This document shows, in pieces, positions 27,299-35,635 of a stretch of DNA of 39,461 bases; the stretch's first letter is position 1; the number at the start of each line of letters is the position of its first letter. Under the pieces are notes generated by a model. It saw only the letters and a list, made by a program, of their open reading frames with translations, did not search any database and had not been told where the DNA came from. The stretch comes from Myxococcus llanfairpwllgwyngyllgogerychwyrndrobwllllantysiliogogogochensis (GTDB lineage Bacteria > Myxococcota > Myxococcia > Myxococcales > Myxococcaceae). The position numbers and the translations under genes are program-made. The DNA lies in contig NZ_VIFM01000084.1 of assembly GCF_006636215.1 (NCBI RefSeq), positions 1 to 39,461 of the forward strand. The letters run 5' to 3'.

Positions 27299-28609
27299 AT
27301 GCTGCCCCTCCCTGAGACCCCCGTTTCCCTGACCATCGACCGCCTCGGCCAGCTCGGCGAGGGCGTGGCTTCCTGGCAGGGCCGCACCGTCTTCATCCCT
27401 GGCGCCTTCCCGGGCGACACCGTGCGCGTCCATCTGGAGTCGCAGGGACGCGTGCTGCGTGGGCTTTTGCGCGAGGTGGTCTCTTCCGGACCGGGCCGTC
27501 GTGAGGCGCCGTGTTCCCTGGCCGGCGAGTGCGGCGGGTGCGACTGGCTGGGCCTGGCCGAGTCCGCCCAGCGAAGCGCGAAGCAGGAGATCGTCCTCTC
27601 CACCCTGGAGCACCTGGGCCACCTGCGGCGCGAGGACTTCACCGTCCGGCCGCTCCTGGTGGCGCCTCGGGACTGGGGCTACCGCCGACGCGCGGTGCTG
27701 CATCCTGCGGGGAAGGGAGCGCTGGGCTACTTCAGCCGGCGCAGCCACGAGCGGCTCGCGGTGTCCGAGTGCGGTGCCCTCACGCCCGTGCTGACCGCGT
27801 TGCCGGGGAAGCTGGCGCCGCTGCTCAAGCCGCTGGCGAAGGACACCGAGGAGGTGCTCCTGCTCGCCGAGGGCGACAAGGCCGCGTTCGCGGTGAATCT
27901 GACGGGGCAGGTGACGGCGCGCCACGTGGAGGCCGCGGAGGCCGCCGTGCGGGCGCTGCGGTTGGAGGGCGCGGTGCTGGTGCCGAAGGAGGGCTCGCCC
28001 CGAGTGCTGGGCAAGCCGGCGCTGCGCTCGTATTCGCCGCTGAGGCCGGAGGTGCCGCTGTACCTGCGACCGGATTCGTTCGCGCAGGCGCACGCGGAGG
28101 CCAACGTGGGACTCGTGACATCGGCCATCTTCGAGCTGGCGGCGCGGGATGAGGACTCCGTGCTGGAGCTGTACTCTGGCAATGGCAACTTCACCTTTCC
28201 TCTGGCTGCGGGCTCCGCGTCGGTGCTGGGCGTGGAGTCGTCCCCGGTGGGCGTGGAGCTGGCCCAGCGCAGTGCGCGCGAGGCGGGCGTGAGCAACGTG
28301 CGCTTCGTGCAGGGGGATGCGCGCAAGGTGTGCGACGGGCTGGTGTCCGAGGGCCGGCGCTTCGACGTGTGCCTGGCGGACCCGCCGCGCGCGGGAGCTC
28401 CGGGGCTGGCGAAGTGGATGGTGGCGCTGGGCATCCGTCGGGTGGTGTACGTGGCGTGTGACCCGGCCTCGCTCGCGCGGGACGCGGCGGGGCTGGTGGA
28501 GGCGGGCTACAAGCCGCAGGCGCTCCAGGTGGTGGACATGTTCCCCCAGACGCACCACGTGGAGGCCGTGATGTCCTTCGAGCGGCCGGGCACAGGGAAG
28601 GGACGCTGA
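27299..28609 (+). CDS. RlmD/RumA-family 23S rRNA (uracil-5-)-methyltransferase
   Basis: SAM-dependent RNA m5U methyltransferase of the RumA/RlmD type, 436 residues. An N-terminal TRAM domain (about 5-62, 'IDRLGQLGEGVASWQGRTVF') is followed by four Cys for a [4Fe-4S] cluster (C72, C78, C81 in 'PCSLAGECGGC', and C158 in 'SECGAL'). The methyltransferase domain has motif I 'VLELYSGNGNFTFPLA', 'LADPPRAGA' and the catalytic Cys in 'VYVACDPASLARD', with the closing 'QTHHVEAVMSFER'. All catalytic parts are intact. RlmD (U1939) and RlmC/TrmA relatives cannot be separated safely by eye. The stop overlaps the next gene's ATG by one base. Confidence 0.9.
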   Translation: MLPLPETPVSLTIDRLGQLGEGVASWQGRTVFIPGAFPGDTVRVHLESQGRVLRGLLREVVSSGPGRREAPCSLAGECGGCDWLGLAESAQRSAKQEIVLSTLEHLGHLRREDFTVRPLLVAPRDWGYRRRAVLHPAGKGALGYFSRRSHERLAVSECGALTPVLTALPGKLAPLLKPLAKDTEEVLLLAEGDKAAFAVNLTGQVTARHVEAAEAAVRALRLEGAVLVPKEGSPRVLGKPALRSYSPLRPEVPLYLRPDSFAQAHAEANVGLVTSAIFELAARDEDSVLELYSGNGNFTFPLAAGSASVLGVESSPVGVELAQRSAREAGVSNVRFVQGDARKVCDGLVSEGRRFDVCLADPPRAGAPGLAKWMVALGIRRVVYVACDPASLARDAAGLVEAGYKPQALQVVDMFPQTHHVEAVMSFERPGTGKGR

Positions 28610-30006
28610 TGGACGCGCGCATCGTCGAATTCGCCGAGGTGCTCCGACAGAACGGTGTGCGCGTGAGTACCTCCGAGGTGCAGGACGCGCTGCGGGCCAC
28701 CGCCGAGGTGGGGCTGGTGGACCGGTCCCTGTTCCGCGCGGTGATGCGCACCACGCTGGTGAAGCGTGAGCTGGACGTGGACACATTCAACCGCGCGTTC
28801 GACTTCTTCTTCTCCGGCGCGGCGGCGACGTTCGAGGCCATCGACAAGTCCCTGGCCGCGCAGCTCCAGGAAGAGGGCTACCTGGACGGGGACACGCTGA
28901 AGATGGTCATCTACCAGATGAACCTCCTGCTGCCGGAGATGTCTCCGCTCGCGCAGGCGGTGCTGGAAGGGGACCGGGCGCGGCTGGCGCAGATCTTCCG
29001 GACGGCCTCGCTCCAGTTGGACTTGTCGAAGCTGGAGAGTCCGCTCCAGGGGGGCTTCTTCGCGCGGCGCATGCTGGCGGGCGCCGGCATGGAGCGGGCT
29101 CGCTCCGACATGAAGTCGCTGGAGGATGAACTGCATGCGCGCGGCTTGTCTCCGGAGGGTGTGGAGATTGTCTCGCGCCACGTCGCCGCGGCGATGCGGA
29201 AGATTGAAGATGCCGCGCGCCAGGAGGTGAAGCGGCAGGCGGAGGCTCGCATCCGTCGTCGCACCGACACGGTGCAGGACAAGCCGCTGCACCTGCTCAC
29301 CCAGGCGGAGGTGGACCAGATGGAGTCCGCCGTGCGCACGATGGCGGAGAAGCTGCGCAGTCGCTTGATTCGCCGGCAGCGCTCGCACCGCAAGGGCGCG
29401 CTCAATGTCCGCCGCACGCTGCGCAAGAACATGACGTGGGGTGGGGTGCCCATGCTGCCCCAGTTCCGTCGCCGCCGGCCGGAGCGTCCGGAGTTGGTGG
29501 TGCTGTGCGACGTGTCCGACTCGGTCCGCAACGCGGCTCGGATGATGTTGCTGTTCATGCACACGATGCAGTCCCTGTTCGTGCGCGTGCGCTCGTTCGT
29601 CTTCGTGTCAGACGTGGGCGAGGTGACGCAGTACTTCAAGGACCTCGACGTGGACGAGGCCATCGACATGGCGACGGCGGGCAAGACGGTGTCCCTGAGC
29701 GCCAACTCGAACTATGGCCGCGCGCTGGCGGACTTCACCCGGGACCACCTGGGCAGCATCACCCGCCGCACCACCGTCATGATCATCGGGGACGGGCGCA
29801 ACAACTACAACGCCAACAATGTCTGGGCGCTGAAGGACCTGCGCCGCAAGGCGAAGCGACTGCTGTGGATCTGCCCCGAGCAGCGCGGCAACTGGGGCAT
29901 CGGTGACAGCGAGATGCTCACGTACGAGAAGCACTGTCACCAGGCCGTGGTCGTGACCTCCGTCTCCGACCTGGCCCGCATCGCTGACCAGCTCGTTCCG
30001 GCTTGA
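28609..30006 (+). CDS. CoxE-like protein with von Willebrand A domain
   Basis: A 465-residue protein of the CoxE/VWA family. CoxE-type proteins work with MoxR AAA+ ATPases in cofactor insertion or complex maturation. The N-terminal half is helical and charged. The VWA domain begins about residue 295 with an intact MIDAS motif, D301-V-S-D-S in 'VLCDVSDSVRNAARM'. It continues through 'SFVFVSDVGEVTQYF', 'NSNYGRALADF' (Thr/Ser MIDAS position) and 'TVMIIGDGRNNYN' to 'RLLWICPEQRGNWG'. It overlaps the methyltransferase stop by one base, so the two are translationally coupled. No moxR gene is in the window. A short piece resembling both ends of this gene lies at 32804-32867. Confidence 0.88.
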   Translation: MDARIVEFAEVLRQNGVRVSTSEVQDALRATAEVGLVDRSLFRAVMRTTLVKRELDVDTFNRAFDFFFSGAAATFEAIDKSLAAQLQEEGYLDGDTLKMVIYQMNLLLPEMSPLAQAVLEGDRARLAQIFRTASLQLDLSKLESPLQGGFFARRMLAGAGMERARSDMKSLEDELHARGLSPEGVEIVSRHVAAAMRKIEDAARQEVKRQAEARIRRRTDTVQDKPLHLLTQAEVDQMESAVRTMAEKLRSRLIRRQRSHRKGALNVRRTLRKNMTWGGVPMLPQFRRRRPERPELVVLCDVSDSVRNAARMMLLFMHTMQSLFVRVRSFVFVSDVGEVTQYFKDLDVDEAIDMATAGKTVSLSANSNYGRALADFTRDHLGSITRRTTVMIIGDGRNNYNANNVWALKDLRRKAKRLLWICPEQRGNWGIGDSEMLTYEKHCHQAVVVTSVSDLARIADQLVPA

Positions 30007-30033
30007 GGTATCGCGGCCCCCCGGAAGGGCGCC

Positions 30034-30957
30034 CTAGCTCTCCTCCACGATCTTCCGGGCCTCCAACTCCAGGACGTGGGCCTGCAGCTCGTGCAGCAAC
30101 TCGGAGAGTCGCGTGTGGCACGCTCCGCTGCGCTCGGGGTCCGGCGAGCCGATTCCATCGGCGAGCGCGCGCCATCGCACGTCCTTCAGCAACTGCTGTC
30201 GCAGCGCCGCGCTGACCACGTCCGCCCAGGTGGGCTGGCTGTAGGTGAAGTTCAGCGCCAGCGTGTCCTCCGAGGCCTCGGTGGAGTGCCAGTAGCCGCG
30301 CGGGACGAAGAGCACCGAGCCGGGCTCGAGCGTGATGACCTCGGCACCCTCGGGCATCTGCTCGGGCAGCTCCTGCTCCAGGTAGCTGGCCAGCTCGGGC
30401 GAGGGCGGGCCCATGTTCATCGCCCAGCGGTCCGTGGGCAGGGGCAGTTGTGTGTTGGGTGCGAGCGTCCAGCGCTTGGTGCCGCGCACCTGCACGACGA
30501 TGTTCGCGTTCGCGTCGAAGTGGGGGCTGTTGCCGCCACCCGACGGCGAGGCATAGAAGATGGCCCGCGCCACGGCGTTGCGCGCGAGTCCCAGCTCGAA
30601 CGCCACCATGTGCAGCCACTGCTCGACCAGGGGGAGGTAGCGCTCCGCCGAGTCGAGGATGAGCGCCATTCCGCTGCGGTACAGCGCCGCCGCGGTCTGC
30701 GCCTCCACCCGGATGACGCTGTGCTCATCGCGCCGGTCCGGTAGCGCGACCATCACCGGGTTGCGGTAGGTGTGCAGCAGCCGCTCGAGGTCATGGAGCT
30801 CGGGGAGCGCCGCGAGCTCCCCGAGCCGTTCGAGCGGGCCGTGGCAGACCAGATGCCGCGTGGGCCAGTACTCCGCCAGGAACTCGCGACCCGAGTGCGG
30901 CGCGAAGAGCTGTTCGAGGAAGGGGCGCTCCGATGACTCCAAGTCCATGAGCGACAT
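30034..30957 (-). CDS. JmjC-like cupin (cupin_4 family) putative dioxygenase
   Basis: A 307-residue protein of the Fe(II)/2-oxoglutarate JmjC-like cupin group, which includes ribosomal oxygenases. The cupin domain has the iron-binding HxD in 'NSPHFDANANIVVQVRGTK' (about 160-180) and the distal His in 'LFVPRGYWHSTEASEDT' (about 230-246), so the 2-His-1-carboxylate site appears intact. The N-terminal part resembles the lead-in of such hydroxylases ('FAPHSGREFLAEYWPTRHL'). I start it at ATG 30957; an in-frame TTG at 31002 adds 15 residues. The substrate is unknown. A protein or peptide hydroxylase is the family-based guess. It is convergent with the CoxE-like gene, 27 bases apart. Confidence 0.82.
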   Translation of the reverse strand: MSLMDLESSERPFLEQLFAPHSGREFLAEYWPTRHLVCHGPLERLGELAALPELHDLERLLHTYRNPVMVALPDRRDEHSVIRVEAQTAAALYRSGMALILDSAERYLPLVEQWLHMVAFELGLARNAVARAIFYASPSGGGNSPHFDANANIVVQVRGTKRWTLAPNTQLPLPTDRWAMNMGPPSPELASYLEQELPEQMPEGAEVITLEPGSVLFVPRGYWHSTEASEDTLALNFTYSQPTWADVVSAALRQQLLKDVRWRALADGIGSPDPERSGACHTRLSELLHELQAHVLELEARKIVEES

Positions 30958-31024
30958 TAACACGCGAGCCAATGGGCCCTGGGATGAGTCTCCGGAGCCC
31001 AAACCGTACCCGGGGGCCGCCGCG

Positions 31025-31453
31025 TCACGGCGACTTCTTGAAGGTCTGGCTCCAGGTGGGGGCTACCTGCTCGATGAGCGTCACCAGAGCCGGCGGGATG
31101 TCCTCGGCGCCGGTGAGGGGCCGGACCTCCATCACGTCGTCATTGCCCATCCCGCCCGGGTAGCGGCGGGCCCATTCAATGGCCTCCTCCTTCGACGCCA
31201 CCTCCAGCACGTAGAAGCCGCCGATGAGTTCCTTCGTCTCCGCGTAGGGGCCGTCCCTCACGCTGGCCTTGCCGCCCTTGAAGACGACGTGCGCGCCCGG
31301 GGACGGGCTGAGGCCCTCGGAGGCGATGAGCACGCCGGCCTTGTGCATCTCCTCGTTGTATTTCATCTGCGCGATGAAGACGGCCTCGTCGAAGGCTGCC
31401 TCCGGGGGCGTGGGCTCCAGCGTGGAAGGGCGGGGGATGAGCATGAAGCGCAT
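31025..31453 (-). CDS. YCII-domain protein (DGPF type)
   Basis: A 142-residue single-domain protein of the YCII/DGPF family (dimeric alpha-beta ferredoxin-like fold). The signature is 'KASVRDGPYAETKELIGGFYVL' in pieces such as 'RDGPYAETKELIGGF' (about 70-85), then 'EEAIEWARRYPGG'. Start 'MRFMLIPRPST' is typical of members that precede ECF sigma factors, but none is adjacent. The molecular role is not known for most family members. It stands 67 bases upstream of the cupin gene's start and in the same direction, so cotranscription is possible. Confidence 0.85.
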   Translation of the reverse strand: MRFMLIPRPSTLEPTPPEAAFDEAVFIAQMKYNEEMHKAGVLIASEGLSPSPGAHVVFKGGKASVRDGPYAETKELIGGFYVLEVASKEEAIEWARRYPGGMGNDDVMEVRPLTGAEDIPPALVTLIEQVAPTWSQTFKKSP

Positions 31454-31583
31454 GCGGTAACTCCTGGAGTGGGGATGTGAGGCGTGGCTCCATCCCTACA
31501 ACGAATGACCGTGCGGCGGTTCGACACGGTCATTTCAGGGGACGCTGCCGCGCGCCGGTGGGCCCCTCGGCGCGTGGGGTGGC

Positions 31584-31880
31584 TCAGAATGTCCGGTAGC
31601 AGAACTGGCCCGGGTTTCCCTGGGTGCAGTCCTCGGGGCAGCTCTGCGTCGTTTCACCAGGGCAGCACGCCCTGTTCCCGCAGTACTCGCCAGGAGGGCA
31701 ATCCGCCGGACAGCGCAGTCGCTCGATGGGCGCGCAGACCCCATCGCCGCAGACGGCGAGCTCGGACTCCGACGTGGCGAGCGCCTCCTCCACCCCGGGG
31801 TCCTCCTCCATCGCACCAGCACCACATCCCACGATGAGCCCCACTGTCAGGGCCACTACGACACTCCAAGCCGCCTTCAT
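31584..31880 (-). CDS. Small Cys-rich lipoprotein
   Basis: A 98-residue predicted lipoprotein: signal peptide 'WSVVVALTVGLIVGC' with lipobox Cys19, an acidic linker, then a Cys-rich module. The module has two repeats of the form CGDGVC-x-P-x-E-x-x-x-x-CPADC / CGNRACCPGE-x-x-x-x-CPEDC. This module is widespread as an extracellular tag in myxobacterial secreted proteins; disulphides are expected. ATG 31880 has AAGGAG 8 bases upstream. An upstream in-frame start at 31925 adds 15 residues before the signal peptide and is unlikely. Function is unknown. Confidence 0.78.
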   Translation of the reverse strand: MKAAWSVVVALTVGLIVGCGAGAMEEDPGVEEALATSESELAVCGDGVCAPIERLRCPADCPPGEYCGNRACCPGETTQSCPEDCTQGNPGQFCYRTF

Positions 31881-32024
31881 CGGAACGCTCCTTGTCGGGT
31901 CCGCCTGCATGAGGAATGCGCGCAAAGGCTAGCAGGCTTCGCGGACAGGACAACGGGGTGCGCATCCAGGCGTTGTCGCCGCATTGCCTGTCGGATGAAG
32001 TGCCCGTGGGGGGCGCGTGAGGCC

Positions 32025-32669
32025 TCAGGTTCTCACGCTCGCGGATGGCGGCATGGACGGTGCGGTGCGCTTCCACGCCTCGAGCTCCTGCACGCGACCG
32101 AGCCAGCTCCGGAGGTTCGCATGCTCCCCGAGAGGCAGTCGCGCCGGTCCGGCGAGGGCGAACGCCGCGGCCAACGAGAAGTCCGCGAGCGTCAGACGTT
32201 CCTGTGAGACCCACGTCTTGCCCGCGAGGTGCTCGTCCAGGACGCGCGCGTGCCGCGCGAAGAGCGCCTCGCCCCGTGCGACCTCCGTGGGGTTCGGCGG
32301 CCCATGGCCGGCCACCGCCTTCACGAAGTTCTCGAAGACCAGGATGGTGCATGCCTGCGCCATGTGCGCCGAGCACCAGAAGAGCCAGCGCGTCACGTCA
32401 GCACGCCCACGCGCATCCGTGGGGAGCAGGGTTTGTCCCGGCGTCATCTCGGCCAGGTACTGCATGATGGCGCGCGACTCCCAGAGCAGGAAGCCATCGT
32501 CATCGAGGACAGGAACGAGGCCGTTGGGATTGCGGCCCAGATGCGGCGTCGCGCGCTGCTCGCCGTTTGGCAGGTCCACCACGACGCGCTCGAGAGGTAC
32601 TTCGAGGTGGGTGGCGACGAGCAGGACTCGGCGCGAGTTTCCGGACAAGGGGTGGAAGTAGAGCTTCAT
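32025..32669 (-). CDS. Glutathione S-transferase family protein
   Basis: A 214-residue soluble GST. The N-terminal thioredoxin-fold domain has 'MKLYFHPLSGNSRRVLLVA' with the Ser-Gly-Asn-Ser-Arg catalytic/GSH region, 'NPNGLVPVLDDDGFLLWES' (cis-Pro) and 'ESRAIMQYLAE' (the ESxAI GSH-binding motif). The helical C-terminal domain has 'LTLADFSLAAAFALAG', the N-capping box region. ATG 32669 has AGGAG 8 bases before it. It may act in detoxification. The substrate is not evident. Myxobacteria lack clear glutathione synthesis in some lineages, so another thiol or non-catalytic role is possible. Confidence 0.88.
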   Translation of the reverse strand: MKLYFHPLSGNSRRVLLVATHLEVPLERVVVDLPNGEQRATPHLGRNPNGLVPVLDDDGFLLWESRAIMQYLAEMTPGQTLLPTDARGRADVTRWLFWCSAHMAQACTILVFENFVKAVAGHGPPNPTEVARGEALFARHARVLDEHLAGKTWVSQERLTLADFSLAAAFALAGPARLPLGEHANLRSWLGRVQELEAWKRTAPSMPPSASVRT

Positions 32670-33388
32670 GTAGCGTTCTCCTGGACCGCGCGGATGAGGG
32701 GGGAACCTGCCTGCCAGGGGTGACAAGGGACTGTCAGGTATCTTCGGGCCCGTCCTGAGGCACCGCGTGCCCGGCGTGGAGGAAGGCGTTCGACGCGTAA
32801 CGCGGACACGTTCAACCGCGCGTTCGACGTCTTCACCTGCCTCGCGGACCCGCTTGTTCCGGCCTCACGAAGGGGCGGAGCCAGCGTCTGTCCTTCCCAT
32901 GCTCTCGGTACTTCGGGCGCGGGACGCATGTCGCGCCGAGGAATGGAGGTCCGTCAGCCAAGCACCGGAAGTACATCGCCCTGGCGGATAACATCAGCAA
33001 CCTGAACCGGGCGCTGGTGGTCTCCCGCCGGCTGAAGGACGTGATCGAAGCCAGGCGTCCGCCGAGGACGCGAACGCGTTCTTGGGGAACGCGGGCCGTG
33101 CATGCCCTGGAGCGCTCGCTCGCCCTCCAGGCGGGCTGAGTGTGTTGCGGCACAGCGCTTGCTGTGCCTTGAAAAGTCGCCCGCAGTGGCACGGCGAGAA
33201 ACCGCGTCGTGCCTCTCGACCTTGGCGCAGGCCCCCCTCTTGCCTGCCCTGCGCCATGCATGACGGCCTGGGTAACGCCGCTTCGGAGCCCTCATCGGCC
33301 TACGTCCTCCCCGGACGCCGCCCACGGACGTCGACACGAAGCTCACGCATGTCTTTTAAGCGCGAAGTCCTCGCGATGGATCCGATAC
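32670..33388. other. Gene-free stretch with gene remnants
   Basis: About 720 bases without an intact gene. It holds a short segment like both ends of the CoxE-like gene (32804-32867) and, further on (about 32959-33139), protein-like text split over two frames (KYIALADNISN then LNRALVVSRRLKDVIEA). The two parts would join if one base were removed near 33001. No terminator, promoter or RNA gene could be supported. The stretch looks like decayed accessory DNA upstream of the A+T-rich orphan gene. Confidence 0.5.
32804..32867 (+). pseudogene. Remnant resembling the CoxE-like VWA gene (internal deletion)
   Basis: 32804-32834 matches 28779-28809 of the CoxE-like gene at 29 of 31 bases. 32839-32867 matches the end of that gene (29978-30006) at 23 of 29. 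Both parts are in the same frame and read as DTFNRAFDVF then LADPLVPA, against DTFNRAFDFF and IADQLVPA in the intact gene. About 1.17 kb of the gene would be missing between them. The second match is short enough to be partly chance. Confidence 0.45.
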
Positions 33389-35473
33389 ATGTCTTGTGGA
33401 ATTTGTGGGAAGAGCGTGGGGGCGGGCCAGGGTGCAAAGGCCGTTTTCTGCACCTCCTGCACGGAAGATCTGAAAGCAGAAGGCGTCCCCGTCGACTGGG
33501 CCACGAAACAGTACCTGGCGACTCGACTCCAATCGACCCTGCAGACGCTCCAGCAGCGTTATCAACGCTTGCGCGCCCAGTCGGCCGCTGGCTCGGGCGC
33601 CAGCGCCGTGGCATCCAAACCAAGCAAAGAACAGGTCCCGAAGAACCCCAAGGGGGCGGCGACAGGGTCAGCCGCTGCCGCTGCCGCCGCAGGGGCCTCT
33701 TCACTGGGAAAACACTGGGAAGGGAGAGGGGGGCATCGTCGACGCAAGCCGCTGACGCCTGAACAGCAGATCCAGTTGGACTCGCTCTATTCGGATTTGC
33801 AGCTCCCGTATGTGGACATCCTGGTCAACAGTGCGGACCAGAATGGTTTTGGCGACCTGATCAACGGCCTGCATACGGGGCGTCTGCTTCACCAGGGGAC
33901 GGGATGGAGGATCGTCGCCACCTCGAACCATTCCCAATTCGACACGATGCTGTCGAGTTTTCCGTGGGTCAGTAAGGTGCAGGAAGTGGGATGGAGTCCG
34001 GATATCTCCCTGGAGACTCCTGCTGCCACCACTACGGAAGGGGATCTGGCTGTATCGGAGTATAGCTATCGCGTCGGGAGGGCGCTGGACGTCTTCACAA
34101 GGCAGTCGGGGTTGGGGGACGGTGAAATCGGTATCATGATCAACAAGGAGTTGAGAGCGCCGATCCCACTTGCCGAGTTGAAGCTGTCCGATGCCGAGAA
34201 GTCCGATGCCGAGAAGTCCGATGCCGAGAAGTCCGATGCCGAGAAGTCCACAAAGGCGCTTTGTGACTTCTTGAAGAAGTACCACCAGGGGTGTCGGTTC
34301 TTTTTTGGTTATGGTGCCGGCCAGAAGTCCAAGGCTCGATACGATCTTTTACTGGATCGCGTCGTGTTTGATGTCGGCATCAAGAATGCCATCGTCTTGC
34401 CCGTCAATCACAATCTCATGGAACAGGGCGGAGCGGGCGGTAAAGGTCGGCGCAATAAGGCGTCATACATCGGCGAGTATTGTCGGACTCGAGGACTCCG
34501 CGTTCTGGAGGTCGAGAAGAATAAGTGGTTCAGTGTGTCTACTCTGATCCAGGATGATCGGACGACAAAGGTTGTGGCCATGGAACCGGGCGCGGTGATT
34601 CCTTATTCCGTCATGCAGAAACTGTGGCGCGCCGCGGATAGGTCATTCACTATCGCAGAGGGGGATCAGTCTTTCGGTGAGGCTATTTCAGCAGGCATCC
34701 CGATGGCCTATCAACTCTGGCCTGATGGCAAAGGCATAATGCACAAGCAGGCATTGTTTGATAATTTTGTCAAGAGGAGTGGCGGTGGTGATGTTGCTGA
34801 GTTTATCAGGGTATGTGCCAACTATCCGGATGAAGGAGTCGATGTTCGGCAGAGGGATTGGATTATCGAACGCTGCAATGACAGGGATTTTTTGCGGCGA
34901 CATGTCAATTCCATGGATCTGATCGCGAGCAATCACGATATACAGGGGCGACTGCAGTGCTTTGTCAAGCGGCACTGGCTGCGAAATAACCGGGCGCGGT
35001 TGCTGGGAATCAATTCGGATCTCGGTGCTTTGGTTGGAGAGATTGTCGAACTGGAGGATCGCGGAGAGTTCGATCTGGTTGTGGCGCAGACCCGGAAGAT
35101 GGTTGCAATGTATCGCGCGGTGATCTTTGACTTCAATGTCAAGCAGGGGGTTCTGGATAAAGGCCCGGGTTCTGTTGCTAAAAGGGCCGCAGCCGTCAAG
35201 GACGCCTTGAATCCAGGGCCGGGCGGCGCAGCCGGGGCTCTGACTCATCCCCCTGTCGCGACGGGGACGTTCAATCCCGAACTCCTGAATTTGATTTCGG
35301 ACTATGAGCGCACGGACGTTCTGCCCGCCATGGGTCCGATGGGGGCGGCAGGCGCCTCGCCAGCGGCAGAAGCGGCGGCAGCGGCAGCGGCGGGCGCCGC
35401 CCCTGTTGGCGTATCGGCCGCGGCGGCAGCGGGGGTGGCCTCGCCTTCAGGGAAGCAGGGAGCCCCTTCGTGA
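33389..35473 (+). CDS. Orphan zinc-ribbon and GT-B-like protein, unknown function
   Basis: A 694-residue protein of no family I can name. It starts with a Cys4 motif (C3, C6, C21, C24), probably a small zinc ribbon. A Ser/Ala/Lys linker follows, with an Ala run and 'GGHRRRKPLTPEQQ'. A core of about 450 residues runs from 'VDILVNSADQNGFGDL' to 'AQTRKMVAMYRAVIFDF', and the protein ends in an Ala/Gly/Pro tail. 'GFGDLINGLHTGRLLH' near the core's start and 'AEGDQSFGEAISAGIPMAY' late in it resemble the two nucleotide-sugar Rossmann halves of GT-B glycosyltransferases, loosely like protein-arginine rhamnosyltransferase EarP. This is inference. Codon use and A+T content differ from the neighbours. 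ATG 33389 has no clear Shine-Dalgarno; in-frame upstream sequence is not protein-like. Confidence 0.7.
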   Translation: MSCGICGKSVGAGQGAKAVFCTSCTEDLKAEGVPVDWATKQYLATRLQSTLQTLQQRYQRLRAQSAAGSGASAVASKPSKEQVPKNPKGAATGSAAAAAAAGASSLGKHWEGRGGHRRRKPLTPEQQIQLDSLYSDLQLPYVDILVNSADQNGFGDLINGLHTGRLLHQGTGWRIVATSNHSQFDTMLSSFPWVSKVQEVGWSPDISLETPAATTTEGDLAVSEYSYRVGRALDVFTRQSGLGDGEIGIMINKELRAPIPLAELKLSDAEKSDAEKSDAEKSDAEKSTKALCDFLKKYHQGCRFFFGYGAGQKSKARYDLLLDRVVFDVGIKNAIVLPVNHNLMEQGGAGGKGRRNKASYIGEYCRTRGLRVLEVEKNKWFSVSTLIQDDRTTKVVAMEPGAVIPYSVMQKLWRAADRSFTIAEGDQSFGEAISAGIPMAYQLWPDGKGIMHKQALFDNFVKRSGGGDVAEFIRVCANYPDEGVDVRQRDWIIERCNDRDFLRRHVNSMDLIASNHDIQGRLQCFVKRHWLRNNRARLLGINSDLGALVGEIVELEDRGEFDLVVAQTRKMVAMYRAVIFDFNVKQGVLDKGPGSVAKRAAAVKDALNPGPGGAAGALTHPPVATGTFNPELLNLISDYERTDVLPAMGPMGAAGASPAAEAAAAAAAGAAPVGVSAAAAAGVASPSGKQGAPS
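34187..34246 (+). repeat. 15-bp tandem repeat, four perfect copies
   Basis: Four identical copies of TCCGATGCCGAGAAG, coding for SDAEK four times inside the orphan gene. Perfect identity suggests recent slippage. Changes in copy number would stay in frame and lengthen a charged helical loop in the core. Confidence 0.95.
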
Positions 35474-35635
35474 GCTGAACGAGCGCATCCTGGCGAGCGC
35501 AGGTTCCTCGGGTGGGGACGCTCGGTGGCGCGCTACCTGGGCATGTTCAGATTCGCGCCAGGAGAGGAGTGTCGCGAACCCTACCGCGACGGGACGGGCC
35601 CTGTTACACCTGCCCGGCCTTTTCCCAGGAGTCCC

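Noticed and set aside
26603-28786. 727-codon open frame on the minus strand
   Set aside because: Arg/His/Pro-rich shadow across the CoA-transferase, PilZ and methyltransferase genes; no domain can be seen.
33082-33762. 226-codon plus-strand frame overlapping the start of the orphan gene
   Set aside because: Out of frame with the orphan gene, which shows conserved-type motifs. The product is Arg/Gly/Pro-rich text without recognisable features.
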